Positions 26,242-36,071 of a stretch of 36,337 bases of DNA are shown here, in pieces (the stretch's first letter is position 1; the number at the start of each line of letters is the position of its first letter). Origin of the DNA: Trichomonas tenax (Eukaryota > Parabasalia > Trichomonadida > Trichomonadidae); assembly GCA_023091735.1 (NCBI GenBank), contig JALKBU010000502.1, positions 1 through 36,337 on the forward strand. Reading direction: 5' to 3'. The notes below the pieces were generated by a model. That model made no database searches. It saw only the letters and a list, made by a program, of their open reading frames with translations, and was not told the DNA's origin. A program made the translations under genes and the position numbers.

Positions 26242-27877
26242 TTTTTCACTTTTAACGACACTTTTTATAATTATAATTTGTAATTTACGTGTCAAATTGT
26301 CAAATTGAATAAATTACCCTATTTCACAACAGGATCGCCACAGACCTAAATGAGGGGGTGTCACGAAATATGGAAAAAGGATTGTTGTTCGAATCTCGTT
26401 GCACATATTTTTTATCTTTTTAAGTCACTTTTAATGTACGAATATTTTAAATATCACAAATGAAAGAAAATGTTGAATCTGTTCTTGTAATGTAGCTGTT
26501 GTGTAACACATTCAGTTAAAGTGCATAGGTTCAAGTCCGTAAACAGAGTTTTTTTTTCTTTTTCAGTCGATGTTATGGAGTCTAAACAATTTTTTCTGCT
26601 ATCTTAAGTATCAAAATATAAATATCACTTGATCATATGTTAAAAATATCACAATATTTTTTTGTTATCTCAATAAATAAAGAAAATTAAAAATGGTAAA
26701 TGTTTAAAATTGACTTTTTGATTTGAAAATCAATACTATATATACAGGAGATATTGTAGAATGTATAATATCAGAAAATCAAAATTTGCTCTGAAATTGT
26801 TTTATTCAAAATACAAACAATTATTCATTTATTACAATACAACAGATATTTTAAAAATTCAAATCATAAAATGTTTACAATAATTCTTAATGAATGCGAA
26901 ACACCGGAGAAAAGAGGTGAAATAGAAATAATCAAATTTTTATTGAAAATTCAAAAAACTGCGATTCAAGACTTTATATTATGTTGATATGATATACTTT
27001 ATAAATATATTTATTCTCAATAGTTATTTTTAAAATATAAAAGTCTTTTTCCGAAAATATTATGAGAAACATTTAGTTTTTGCTATCTATGTTGTAATAA
27101 TCAATGAATAGACTCTCTGTATGATACTACTAACAACGGTATTATTTGCATACGAATAAGTATATTTTTCATGTTTTTGAGAAAATCTTCAGCAGAATTT
27201 CGACGTTTTGTAAGAATTGGTTAATAATAAATGTGCAGGTATGCGATAAATTGCCCATATATTACGATTTATCGTTAGATTTTAATCAAATATTGTTTTT
27301 AAGGATCAGAAAATATAGGATCAGAAATTATTAACGGCATGATATCTTTTTTATTTCTGCAATAGTCGACATGTACGAAATATTTGAGCAATCGAGAGGT
27401 AGAGTTGATGATTGTCGTATGATTTTTTGGAAAAATGAAAATCGCATTATTGAAGATCCATTTCTTGGATAACTAATGGTATATATGTATAGTAGTATAC
27501 GAGATAAATCATCTTGCAAATGCTTGGCTTGCAATTTCCATATGATTTTTTGGTGAACTCGGTATAGCCATCCATTAAAAAATAAATCTGATAATATGAC
27601 ATGTAAATATGCTCTAAGACAGGGGGAGTGGGGATATTGATGTTAAATAGGGTATAATGATGAGAGTTTTCACAATATTGGATAAACCAGTTGATATATA
27701 CGGCCGTGCAAATCATTGGACCTTAGACAGATAATTCATTTGTACTTTCTTTTAAACCTCTTTTTGTATTTCGAACAAATATAGGGTTGAGTCTTATGTG
27801 TTTTGTTACCTGAAGTGTGCTTTACCTATTTTGGATCAAAAACTGGCTTATTTTCTAAAGAAAAAACAACAAATAGT
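26242..27877. other. Intergenic, no gene seen apart from a tRNA-like stretch
   Basis: AT-rich. It holds the bromodomain gene promoter and a weak tRNA-like sequence (26478-26547). Short frames near 27450-27720 look random. Confidence 0.5.
26478..26547 (+). other. tRNA-like sequence, probably a relic
   Basis: GGTTCAAGTCC matches a pol III B box, TGTAGCTGTTGTG is a loose A box, TCTGTT at 26478 pairs with AACAGA ending at 26547, and a T-run follows from 26549. The T-stem and D-stem do not pair properly and no convincing anticodon loop forms. Confidence 0.2.
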
Positions 27878-29404
27878 TTATAATCTAATAAATGGTGATA
27901 GAATAGTAAATCTATAATTCAAGTCTGGAGAGTCTTTCCAATAGCCCTCATCTTCGCCGGAGGACGTGAAGATTGATAATGCATCAAGTTTATCGTTGAA
28001 AGAGATTGTGGAAGCATACTGTCTGTTCAGGTCAACTCCCAAACATGCCTTGGCCTGTTTGTGTCTAATATCGAAAGCGCGAATCTTTCCATCTGAATAA
28101 CCCGCAACAATGTAATTTGGACTGGATGTGATTGTGGTGGGCTGTGGACCACCTGCGTAGAACGTTGCAACTGATCTTGGCTCACGGACATCCCAAATTT
28201 TGATACTATTATCAAACGAGCATGTGCAGAATATATTCTCTGAGATGCTATTAAATTCTGTGATCTGTGCCCTGTGTCCGATGAATGGTCTGATTTCTTT
28301 ACCAGACTGATCGAATAAGCTGCATGTTGTACTTTTGATCTGGCTACACACGATTTTCTCTCCCTGGACGCACAAATTCGAGATGCCTGTATATGAGACT
28401 GAGAGCTGAACAGGGTAAACCTGGAGTGTGTCGTTTGTGAAAAATATAGAATTATGTTCTTTCGAGACGAATGCAACGAAACCATGGCCCGTTGCTATGT
28501 GTGTATCTTGAAAAGACTGAACAGGCAACTGTGTAAGCAGCTGCTGTGAGTTTTCAAGGGAGAATCTGATAATCGTAGTTCCTGATACCATCCAAGCAGC
28601 ATCGCCCTTCTTGCCGATGGTTATCGCGTTTATCTTGTTGGGATATGGAAACTGTATGACTTTCCACTCAGCGGAAAATTCTGGGTGTATTGTATAGCTT
28701 AAGTTATTCATGTCGTTTATCATGCTAACGTACGCACCATAGCCATTTGTGATGCAATTTGCTTCGTGAGGCGGGAGAAGGGTGGATCGGAAATCGCGGT
28801 TTTTCCAAATGGAGGTATCTATCTGTATGTCATTTTTGTTCAATAAATCATTGATGGCAAATGGCAGAATCCTTGGTGGCGGTGCCGGAAACTCTATATA
28901 ATTGGCGGATTTGAGAGATGAAATTGTTGCGGTACTTGGGTCGCTAAAACATATTCTATTATAGTCCGCAACAATTTCTTGCATCCTAGGACTTGTATAT
29001 GCAACCCATGCAGCCTCGTCTTCGAGATTTCTGAGCGCATTAGTATGTGAGTTAGTTTGTATAGGCATTTCTGTAGTTCCTATTGATGAGCCGGATGTTC
29101 CCTCCGACTGACTGTCATTTGTTCCGCTGGACTTTTTAACTTCGGGTTCAGTACCAGAGTCAATTAACTCTTTGCTATCGTTGGCTACGAGTTTTTTGTT
29201 GTTATTAAACCACAATCTTACAGTCCTATTTGTCCAGTGATTTGAGTATTTCGAAAGTTCTTCAGCTACTTCGGCCGCTATCCGACTTCTGTCTGGAGAT
29301 CTTTCAGGATACGAGAAATATAGCTTCAAGTTAGGCGTGAGAATGCTCTGTTCTTGAGGGGAAGGGTGGTAGCGTCTAATATCATCTGAAGGTTGTCGAT
29401 CCAT
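27878..29404 (-). CDS. Homeodomain-like protein with WD40 repeats, 508 aa
   Basis: ATG 29404 is the first in-frame ATG. Residues ~12-72 resemble a homeodomain: helix 1-2 region LKLYFSYPERSPDRSRIAAE, then helix 3 TVRLWFNNNKK with the key Trp65, Phe66, Asn68 and a Lys at the usual Arg53 position. Residues ~85-115 are a Ser/Thr/Gly-rich linker. The rest is beta-rich; the clearest WD40 units are near residues 370-450 (GHRAQITEF, then SFDNSIKIWDVREPRSVATF, then GYSDGKIRAFDIRHKQ), with weaker ones before. A DNA-binding homeodomain joined to a WD40 platform suggests a transcription or chromatin factor. The fusion is unusual outside parabasalids as far as I know. Confidence 0.7.
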   Translation of the reverse strand: MDRQPSDDIRRYHPSPQEQSILTPNLKLYFSYPERSPDRSRIAAEVAEELSKYSNHWTNRTVRLWFNNNKKLVANDSKELIDSGTEPEVKKSSGTNDSQSEGTSGSSIGTTEMPIQTNSHTNALRNLEDEAAWVAYTSPRMQEIVADYNRICFSDPSTATISSLKSANYIEFPAPPPRILPFAINDLLNKNDIQIDTSIWKNRDFRSTLLPPHEANCITNGYGAYVSMINDMNNLSYTIHPEFSAEWKVIQFPYPNKINAITIGKKGDAAWMVSGTTIIRFSLENSQQLLTQLPVQSFQDTHIATGHGFVAFVSKEHNSIFFTNDTLQVYPVQLSVSYTGISNLCVQGEKIVCSQIKSTTCSLFDQSGKEIRPFIGHRAQITEFNSISENIFCTCSFDNSIKIWDVREPRSVATFYAGGPQPTTITSSPNYIVAGYSDGKIRAFDIRHKQAKACLGVDLNRQYASTISFNDKLDALSIFTSSGEDEGYWKDSPDLNYRFTILSPFIRL

Positions 29405-30310
29405 TATATCTAATTTTTTTAACAAAGAAAACTTTACAGAAAAAAAAACTTGAATTAACTAATAAAACCGTCATATCGTCCTGACTCACAAATATTTGAT
29501 TGAGTTGCCTCAAATCTTATAATAAAATCAGTAAAGGGTTCTCAATTTTAGCAGCTATATTTAAGACACAATTTAAAATTGATTAATTTTATTCAGCTCT
29601 TGGAATATAGCAAGAAACTAAATCTAACTCTTTTAAATTGTGGGCAAGAAATTCAATACACAGAAAAAGTGAATGATAATTTGCCCAAATTGATGAATTT
29701 GGGGTATACATAGCCTGTAGGTGCTAAAAATATTACTGATTAGAATATAATTGAAATTTTTCTAATAATTTTATGCGTGAAGTCAACGAATACCCACAAT
29801 ATCATCCTTTTATATAGGAAAACTCGAAAATTTCTATTAACAATCAGTAAAAATTTTCCCTCTGAAATTATTTTTATTTTCAATGTATTGTTTTCTTTTG
29901 TTTTTATATAAATGCAGAGGATAAAAATTCTTATTCAAAGTTTTTTTGTAATTTAATTTTCTAGTTATTAAAAATGTTACTCTTCATAAATATATCAAAA
30001 TTATAATTTGTTTAAAAGTGACGCCTTTCTAGTGTCACTTTTTGAACAAATTTAATTCTTGAATTCAAATTTGAATCTGTCGCGTTTCTAATGTTTTTTG
30101 CAAGTTGGTTCGAAAAATTTTTCTCTCAATTTTTTAAAAAAACGCTCAGCTGTTTTCCCAATTGGGCGCAGTTCATAAAAAGAGGAATCGTCATTGAAAT
30201 TCTTATATATTCAGGTTGTTTAGTATAATTTGCGTAATTTTTTTTCTTATATTTTCTATTTCGATTTAACGATATTGAATTTCAAGGTGAAATTTTAAAC
30301 CAAAAGATAA
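29405..30310. other. Intergenic, no gene seen
   Basis: AT-rich. It includes a hairpin AAAAGTGAC-n8-GTGTCACTTTT near 30015-30045 and the approach to the recombinase relic. Confidence 0.5.
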
Positions 30311-30685
30311 AATAGCAAGACAGATCAAACGGGTAGAGCTCAATTGGTAATTATACACAATTCACATATGTTATATTGTCCTTTATGTTGGCTTAAACAT
30401 CACAAGCATAATCTGACATTGAAAAAAGTGTCAGAAAATTCTAAAATCTTCCCACTTACTGCAGCGACATACAGAGCGAAAATTAAAGACACCTTCAAAA
30501 CTCTGTTTTATGACAATAACTACAGTACACACAGTTTTCGAAAGGGCGCTGCCCACGAAGCAGCTCTTATGAATATTCCAGATTTTACAATAAAGTCTAT
30601 GGTCAGGTGGAAAACTGATGTTTTTACTCGTTATACTGCCATTGACATCCGCGAGGCTTCCACAGCCATTACCCCCATAATTTAA
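30311..30685 (+). pseudogene. Tyrosine recombinase fragment (Crypton/DIRS-like)
   Basis: The phase is open from 30311, with no ATG near its start, to TAA 30685. It encodes the C-terminal catalytic part of a tyrosine recombinase: Cys pair CPLCW, then a helical stretch ending YSTHSFRKGAA (the His-x-x-Arg box), then MVRWKTDVFTRYTAI, where Trp replaces the second His and Tyr is the likely nucleophile. The first catalytic Arg and the Lys region lie upstream and are missing. This pattern fits eukaryotic recombinases of Crypton or DIRS/Ngaro elements. It is probably a 5'-truncated relic. No element ends were seen. Confidence 0.7.
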
Positions 30686-32156
30686 TAAACAACCCCCTTT
30701 ATATTAAAAAATCAAGAGAAAAAATTTGCAAAAAATTAGAAAAGAGGCGGTTAAATTCAAATTTGAATGATACAAGAATTAATTTTTTTCCCTTCAAAAT
30801 TGTTTCATGAGAAGATCTATGCATTTGTTTTTTTTTGAAATTGTTTAATCTTTGTCGATTTATTGATATTTGGATTCTCCTATGTATGCAAAATCTTGTA
30901 ACAGCGTTTTGGAGCAAAAATCTTAGACTGTAAATTTTTGAATAGTTGTAAAGTTTCTTTTGCAAAATTTCGAAAATATTTGATTTAATACTGGTTCCTG
31001 GGTGTTAATACATAAGTTAAACACAAATTCATCAAATTGCACCCCTCAAACAACAAAAAATGCGCTCAAGTGAGAAAATCCTTCTCTGTTTAATTTGTGA
31101 GCTCATTTTTGGTGAATTCTCAGTATGCTCCTGCCGTACTTGACTTCTGTTAGGAAAAACCTTTAAAGCTTTGTTCAATTCATCATTGGTGTTAATCATT
31201 TGGTTATAAACTATTTATAGGCTCAAAATAAACATGCGGAGAGATCCCTTAAAGAAATATAACTATTTGAGCTAAAATCATCTAAGATTCAAATTAAATA
31301 ACAGCATTATATATTGGCAGTAATTGGAAATCAAAGGGCAAGCTCAATGAAGCACGATTCATGTTAAAATTAAATCAGATTTGAAACTAAAAATTTCAAA
31401 ATTAAATCTTCTTTGAAAATCACTAAATTTTCCTCAGATTGACAACAGAAAACACTTTTCTCTCATCTAAATAGTTTCATCTAAATATCATAAAATTTTC
31501 AATTTCGGCTAAAGTCATACACGTTGAGCATTCGTCTTAGGCGTCCCTGTACAGTACACCTGCAATATATTCATCAAAATATGGAGATAAATATAAATTT
31601 GAATATGGCAAACTGGAAATTAACCAATCATATGCCTAACCAGAGTAGTAGAAAATGTATGCAGCATACCCGATTATTGAAAAAAGTACACTATATTGAA
31701 TAAATATTTTGTCAATAAAGCGGTCTTATGGTAGAATAAGCCTGCATCTTGTCTCTGTTGTAATCGTATATGCCATGTTATCTGTTGAAACCTTGATGAG
31801 AAGAAATGTTGATCATCTCAGATAATAAAACTATTTCTCATCTTGAAGCCGTATTTGATATGAAATAAATCGCGTTTTCATTGTATTTGCTTGTTTATAA
31901 TTGATTATGGAAGGCAGATTCCCATATAGAAGTTAAATAATTGTATGACAAAAGGTTGCTTAAATGGTTCTCGTGAAGTTTTTATGGTTAACAAGTATCA
32001 TAAAGTTAAACCATGTCAACTCTGTCTATGATAGAAGCAACTTGTCTTATGGTCCCCTTTTATTTATTGTAAGACCCTAATATTAAAATGATGCTAAAAA
32101 TGTTGAAGAATCGAAGAAAGAAGAAGTAATGTTTATTCGAATTTGAGACAGCTGGA
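30686..32156. other. Intergenic, no gene seen
   Basis: AT-rich, no coding signal, no clear repeats. Confidence 0.5.
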
Positions 32157-32657
32157 TTAGTGGGTAGCAACACGCGATGCTAATCTTTGGAATGTTGGAT
32201 CTTGTAAAAGCTGAGAAGCTGTTGTGTCGTTAGTTACAACGGACTCGTAATGATGACGTATGTGGTTCATGAGATCTGTGACTTGGTTTTCTTCCTGGAA
32301 TGTAATTGCGATATCTGGATCGGCTCTGATGTATATCTGGTTCTTGTTAGTTGCATATCTTGTTTGCGGTGTAAGGATCTTGTAAAAAACGGAATCTTCG
32401 TTAGTTTGTGTATTATTGAGTAATAGAAGCGTGAGATCACTCTGGTTGGCAACGATGCATAAAAACAGCGGTCCGCCAATTGGAAGTTTAACCCACTTTC
32501 CGTCATCGTTCATTTTGTATAAACAAACTTCTGGATATACGTTAATATAGTCTTCTATGTGGCCAATCTCTTGGTACTGCTTTCTTATGACCTTGAGATT
32601 GACATTCTTTCTGTACTGAGGGTCGAAATCGATCTGGATGTTGATATTTTCTGACAT
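32157..32657 (-). CDS. DCP1-like decapping activator (EVH1 fold), 166 aa
   Basis: Resembles DCP1, the small cytoplasmic partner of the mRNA-decapping enzyme DCP2. The pattern VCLYKMNDDGKWVKLPIGGPLF, followed by a LTLLLLNNTQTNE strand and QIYIRADPDIAITFQEENQ, follows the DCP1 order (Tyr-x-x-x-x-x-x-x-Trp, Gly-x-Leu-Phe, Leu-x-x-Asn). The length (166) fits an EVH1 domain with a short C-terminal helix and no trimerisation extension. The start ATG 32657 has TGTGACA about 15 bases upstream on minus. Other EVH1/PH-type proteins are the main alternative. Confidence 0.6.
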   Translation of the reverse strand: MSENINIQIDFDPQYRKNVNLKVIRKQYQEIGHIEDYINVYPEVCLYKMNDDGKWVKLPIGGPLFLCIVANQSDLTLLLLNNTQTNEDSVFYKILTPQTRYATNKNQIYIRADPDIAITFQEENQVTDLMNHIRHHYESVVTNDTTASQLLQDPTFQRLASRVATH

Positions 32658-32670
32658 ACAATAACAAATT

Positions 32671-32685
32671 TTGTCACATTTTATA
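32671..32685 (-). promoter_or_regulatory. Candidate promoter motif AATGTGACAA
   Basis: On minus, 14 bases or so upstream of ATG 32657; it shares GTGACA with the E2 and GTPase genes. Confidence 0.35.
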
Positions 32686-32822
32686 AATTATCTATAAAAT
32701 ATTTTTGTTATCGAATTTTAATACTATAGATATGATTTATTTTATACATATTACGATATTCTTTCATAAAATAAACAATTCTTTGTATTATTCTGCAATA
32801 TATATTAAACAGGGGTTATTGT

Positions 32823-35297
32823 TTAAGCTAAAATGAAAATGAAGACTCCAATGATAAAGTTATAGTGGTAATCGCACCGGACTGCGCATGTTTTGATGCG
32901 GCAGTCGGATATGGATGAACGTTTGAGACCTGAAGAGAGAACCATTCGAATGAAGTCGGGTGATTTGTTCTGGACAATGACACCACACGTCAGAGAATGA
33001 CAGCCGAGGAATGCATCAGACTCAACACTAGTAACACTAAGAGGGATGTTGATAGTCTTCAGGTTGATGCAGTCCTGGAATGCGGATGATTTGATTGTGG
33101 TGACTGAGTTGTCTGGGATGAGGACGATCTCGAGGTTGTTGCATCCGATGAAAGCTCCTTGGTTGATAGTTCGAACGCGGTCTGAGATAGCGAAGAACTT
33201 GTTCGGTGACGCAGGCGGGTAAACAATCATGAACGTCCTGTCGCGTGAGTAGATTGCACCGTTGTCACTGACGAAATTAGATGACTCGAAGCTGTTGATA
33301 GTCTTCAATGATCGGCATCCTTGGAATGCACCGAAGCCGATGCTCGAAAGCGATGATCTGCTGCTGATTGTGAGGCTGACAAGGCTGACGCAGTTCATGA
33401 AGCACTGCTGCTCGATTACTTCTATGTAGTCTGGAATCGTGAGAGACGTGATTGATGTGTTGCTGAGTGCACAGGTACCGAGTGTTCTGATATTGGATGG
33501 GAATGTGAATGATGTGAGCTGAACACAGTTCTGAAGGAAGAATGAAGGAATCGTATCTGATGGAGCAACATTTCCTTTGAAGACAATGTTTATCAATCCG
33601 CAGTTACTGAAGCATCCAGAACCTAATTCTATAACATTATTCGGTATTGTGACTGAAGATAAAGTAGTACAGCCATAAAAAGCGTTACTTTCAATAGATA
33701 CATATGATGAGATTGGAAAATCAATCGAAGCAATACTTTCACAATTCGAAAAAGCATACTTTTTAATGATTAGCGCAGAAACATCGAATAATTCTCTTGC
33801 ACTCGAGGGAGAAAGGAATCTTAGACTTAGGATTTTCCTATTACTTCGAAATGCAGAGATTCCAATCAAAGTGAGTCCACTACTGAACTCAATAGCTGAG
33901 TTAAGAGCACAACCTTCAAATGATGATTCACCAATGGAAGTAATCGTCTTGAAAAATGGAAATGAAGCTAAGCTTGTGCAAAGCTGAAAAGCAAAGTCTT
34001 CTATTGTTGTTAGTTGGGATGTTGATGGACATGTTATTGATGTTAACTTGCGTTTCGACTTGAAGGCACTCTTCTTAATAACTGTTATAGTGCTTGGGAT
34101 TTCGATAGTTGGTGCATCAACGTTAAAACATTGAGAAATATATGTTTTATCTCTATTCATTAGAAGCAATTGTGAATCCATGATTACGTTCGAGTTGTCT
34201 GGAAATATAAGATTCGCGTTTGCTGGGAAAACACCTCCTCCAAGCTCTTGTAAATTCGATGGCATATGAACATCTCCAAGTTTTGCGCATTCAGCGAAAG
34301 CTGATTTCTCAATTACTGCGACATTATCAGGGATTCTAATCGTTGTCAGACCTGACTTATAAAAGCAACCGGAGCCAATGGATGTAATGGTGGGGGGAAG
34401 ATCAATGGTCTTCAGATTTTGACAATTAAAGAAAGCGCTGCCACCAATAGAGGCAACAGTATCAGGAATAATAACTGTGGATACTAAAGAATTGGCAAAA
34501 GCATAATAATTAATAATGGTAACTCCTGATTGCATTGTTATAGTAGAACACTGGCTGCTGGCAAACGCTCCTTCATTGATTGTTTTTACTGTGGAAGGAA
34601 CAGTAAATGATGTTCCGTAAGCGGCAACGCAATATACTAAACTTGTTGATTCCATGTTATAAACAACTTTTCCATTACTCTGGAAGATTGAATTCGATGG
34701 GTTCACGTATATATTCTTTAAGTTTGTATTCCCTGTAAAAGCACTTCCTGAAATAGAAACAATATTTTCTGGTATTGTGAAATCGCGTAAATCATTGTTA
34801 ATGAAACCAGACAAAGGAATGGTTCTCAGAACTGAATTATCTTGAAAAGTAATGTTTGTGAGGAAAAAGCAATTAGAAATAATATAATAATAAACGATCC
34901 TTAAAGTTCTTGGTATCTCAATACTTGTTATACTTACATTATAAATGCAATTTAATCCAGTTTGATCGAGATTTGGCGGCAAAATTATAGTATTAAGATT
35001 TAAGCATTGGAAGAATACTCTTTCTCCGATTTTTGTCAATAGTTTACATGGTGATAAATCTACACTAAGCAATGCATTGCATCGATAAAATGCAAATGAT
35101 TGAATTTCTGCTATTTGTGGATTAGGACCAAATAAAAAGCCTTTTAGAGTCGATCTAACTTTATATCCCGCATTAACAGTGTCCGAAGTTCCAGATATTT
35201 TAATGCAACTTGATTTGATGATAACATAAGGATCTGTAGACGATATTGTAGTGAGAACATTGTTGGTGTAATCCTGTTCTGCAAGATCAGTCAACAA
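32823..35297 (-). CDS. BspA-like leucine-rich repeat surface protein, ~824 aa, N-terminus unclear
   Basis: A long run of Treponema-type (LRR_5/BspA) repeats of about 23 residues with the pattern IxxIxIPxxVxxIGxxAFxxC fills nearly all of the protein, e.g. IPDTVASIGGSAFFNCQNL and IPNNVIELGSGCFSNCGL. Such proteins form large trichomonad families of adhesin-type surface proteins. The C-terminus has several Cys, then a hydrophobic stretch FIIGVFIFILA that ends the protein, so there is no cytoplasmic tail. The open phase begins after TGA at 35310-35312, and no in-frame ATG precedes the repeats; the start (a TTG at 35297) is only the frame limit. A lost ATG, an upstream exon or 5' truncation are all possible. 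Confidence 0.75.
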   Translation of the reverse strand: MLTDLAEQDYTNNVLTTISSTDPYVIIKSSCIKISGTSDTVNAGYKVRSTLKGFLFGPNPQIAEIQSFAFYRCNALLSVDLSPCKLLTKIGERVFFQCLNLNTIILPPNLDQTGLNCIYNVSITSIEIPRTLRIVYYYIISNCFFLTNITFQDNSVLRTIPLSGFINNDLRDFTIPENIVSISGSAFTGNTNLKNIYVNPSNSIFQSNGKVVYNMESTSLVYCVAAYGTSFTVPSTVKTINEGAFASSQCSTITMQSGVTIINYYAFANSLVSTVIIPDTVASIGGSAFFNCQNLKTIDLPPTITSIGSGCFYKSGLTTIRIPDNVAVIEKSAFAECAKLGDVHMPSNLQELGGGVFPANANLIFPDNSNVIMDSQLLLMNRDKTYISQCFNVDAPTIEIPSTITVIKKSAFKSKRKLTSITCPSTSQLTTIEDFAFQLCTSLASFPFFKTITSIGESSFEGCALNSAIEFSSGLTLIGISAFRSNRKILSLRFLSPSSARELFDVSALIIKKYAFSNCESIASIDFPISSYVSIESNAFYGCTTLSSVTIPNNVIELGSGCFSNCGLINIVFKGNVAPSDTIPSFFLQNCVQLTSFTFPSNIRTLGTCALSNTSITSLTIPDYIEVIEQQCFMNCVSLVSLTISSRSSLSSIGFGAFQGCRSLKTINSFESSNFVSDNGAIYSRDRTFMIVYPPASPNKFFAISDRVRTINQGAFIGCNNLEIVLIPDNSVTTIKSSAFQDCINLKTINIPLSVTSVESDAFLGCHSLTCGVIVQNKSPDFIRMVLSSGLKRSSISDCRIKTCAVRCDYHYNFIIGVFIFILA

Positions 35298-35541
35298 ATT
35301 CCAATAGATTCAGCTGAAAAAGAAAAAACAATGTGATTGTCACTTTTATTTTTTAAAAAATTGATCAAAATTTCATTATATGATTATCTTTGAGAAAAAT
35401 AAATGTAATATTTCATATTAGTGAAGGAACACTAATCAAAAGAATAAAAAAAATTACCAGGTATGCGAAAATGCCTAAAGCTATAATATGAAAAATTAAA
35501 ATGAATACCGTTTAGGGTGACTCGCAATCAGATGAATTTGA
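35298..35541. other. Intergenic / 5' flank of the BspA-like gene
   Basis: On minus it contains AAAAGTGACAA at 35338-35348 and a T-rich tract ending in CAG at about 35313-35329, which could be mistaken for an intron acceptor. Confidence 0.4.
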
Positions 35542-35985
35542 TTATGAGTGTTTCTTCTTATTCGAAGCTGAGGAACTAGATTTCTTGTCACTAACATAAT
35601 ATCCAGAAGTGTATGAACCTAAAACGGATTCTGGGTTGTGGGTGTGACAAAGCTTGATGTGCATCACGACTCAAAGAACAATAATAATGATTACAAGTAC
35701 TGCTGCAAGAATAGCAACGCTGTTTCCTTTGTTTTGCTTGAAGAAGACTAAATCCGCTTTGGCCACCTCGGTTGCAGGAGGAATAATTGCTTTTGTTTAA
35801 TTGAGCTTAGAAACATTGAAAGATTCGACTGATTTTATGTAAATATCAGTATCATCGATGACATATTCCATCTTTGGATTGATAGAATCGTACTGTGTGG
35901 TTGGAAAATCGGGCCTAAGAAACCTTTTAACATCTTTAGGAACGAATCTAAGATTGCCTTCGAAAGCGAGATTCTTGATAATCAT
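35542..35985 (-). pseudogene. Broken gene for a membrane-tail region of a BspA-type surface protein
   Basis: One minus-strand phase runs from ATG 35985 to TAA 35542-35544 with two internal stops: TAA 35797-35799 and TGA 35671-35673. The first 62 codons are soluble and unassigned. Then comes NKGNSVAILAAVLVIIIIVL, a typical single membrane helix of trichomonad BspA-like proteins, cut by the TGA at its end, and a polar tail rich in Ser, Lys and Gly (SSSSASNKKKHS). This looks like the 3' end of a surface protein gene that lost its repeats. Confidence 0.6.
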
Positions 35986-36071
35986 ACTCTTGTTGTTGAT
36001 ATATATAGTTGATTTTGAGTGAAAAGATTGTGAAAAAATGATTGAATTATTAAAATCAAAAAATAAAATGT

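Noticed and set aside
30331..30350. GAGCTCAATTGGTA as a tRNA A box
   Set aside because: No B box or cloverleaf follows, and the bases belong to the open phase of the recombinase fragment.
35310..35330. A polypyrimidine tract ending in CAG before the BspA-like frame as an intron acceptor
   Set aside because: Parabasalid introns have a long conserved branch-acceptor motif (ACTAAC followed by ACACAG), which is not present.
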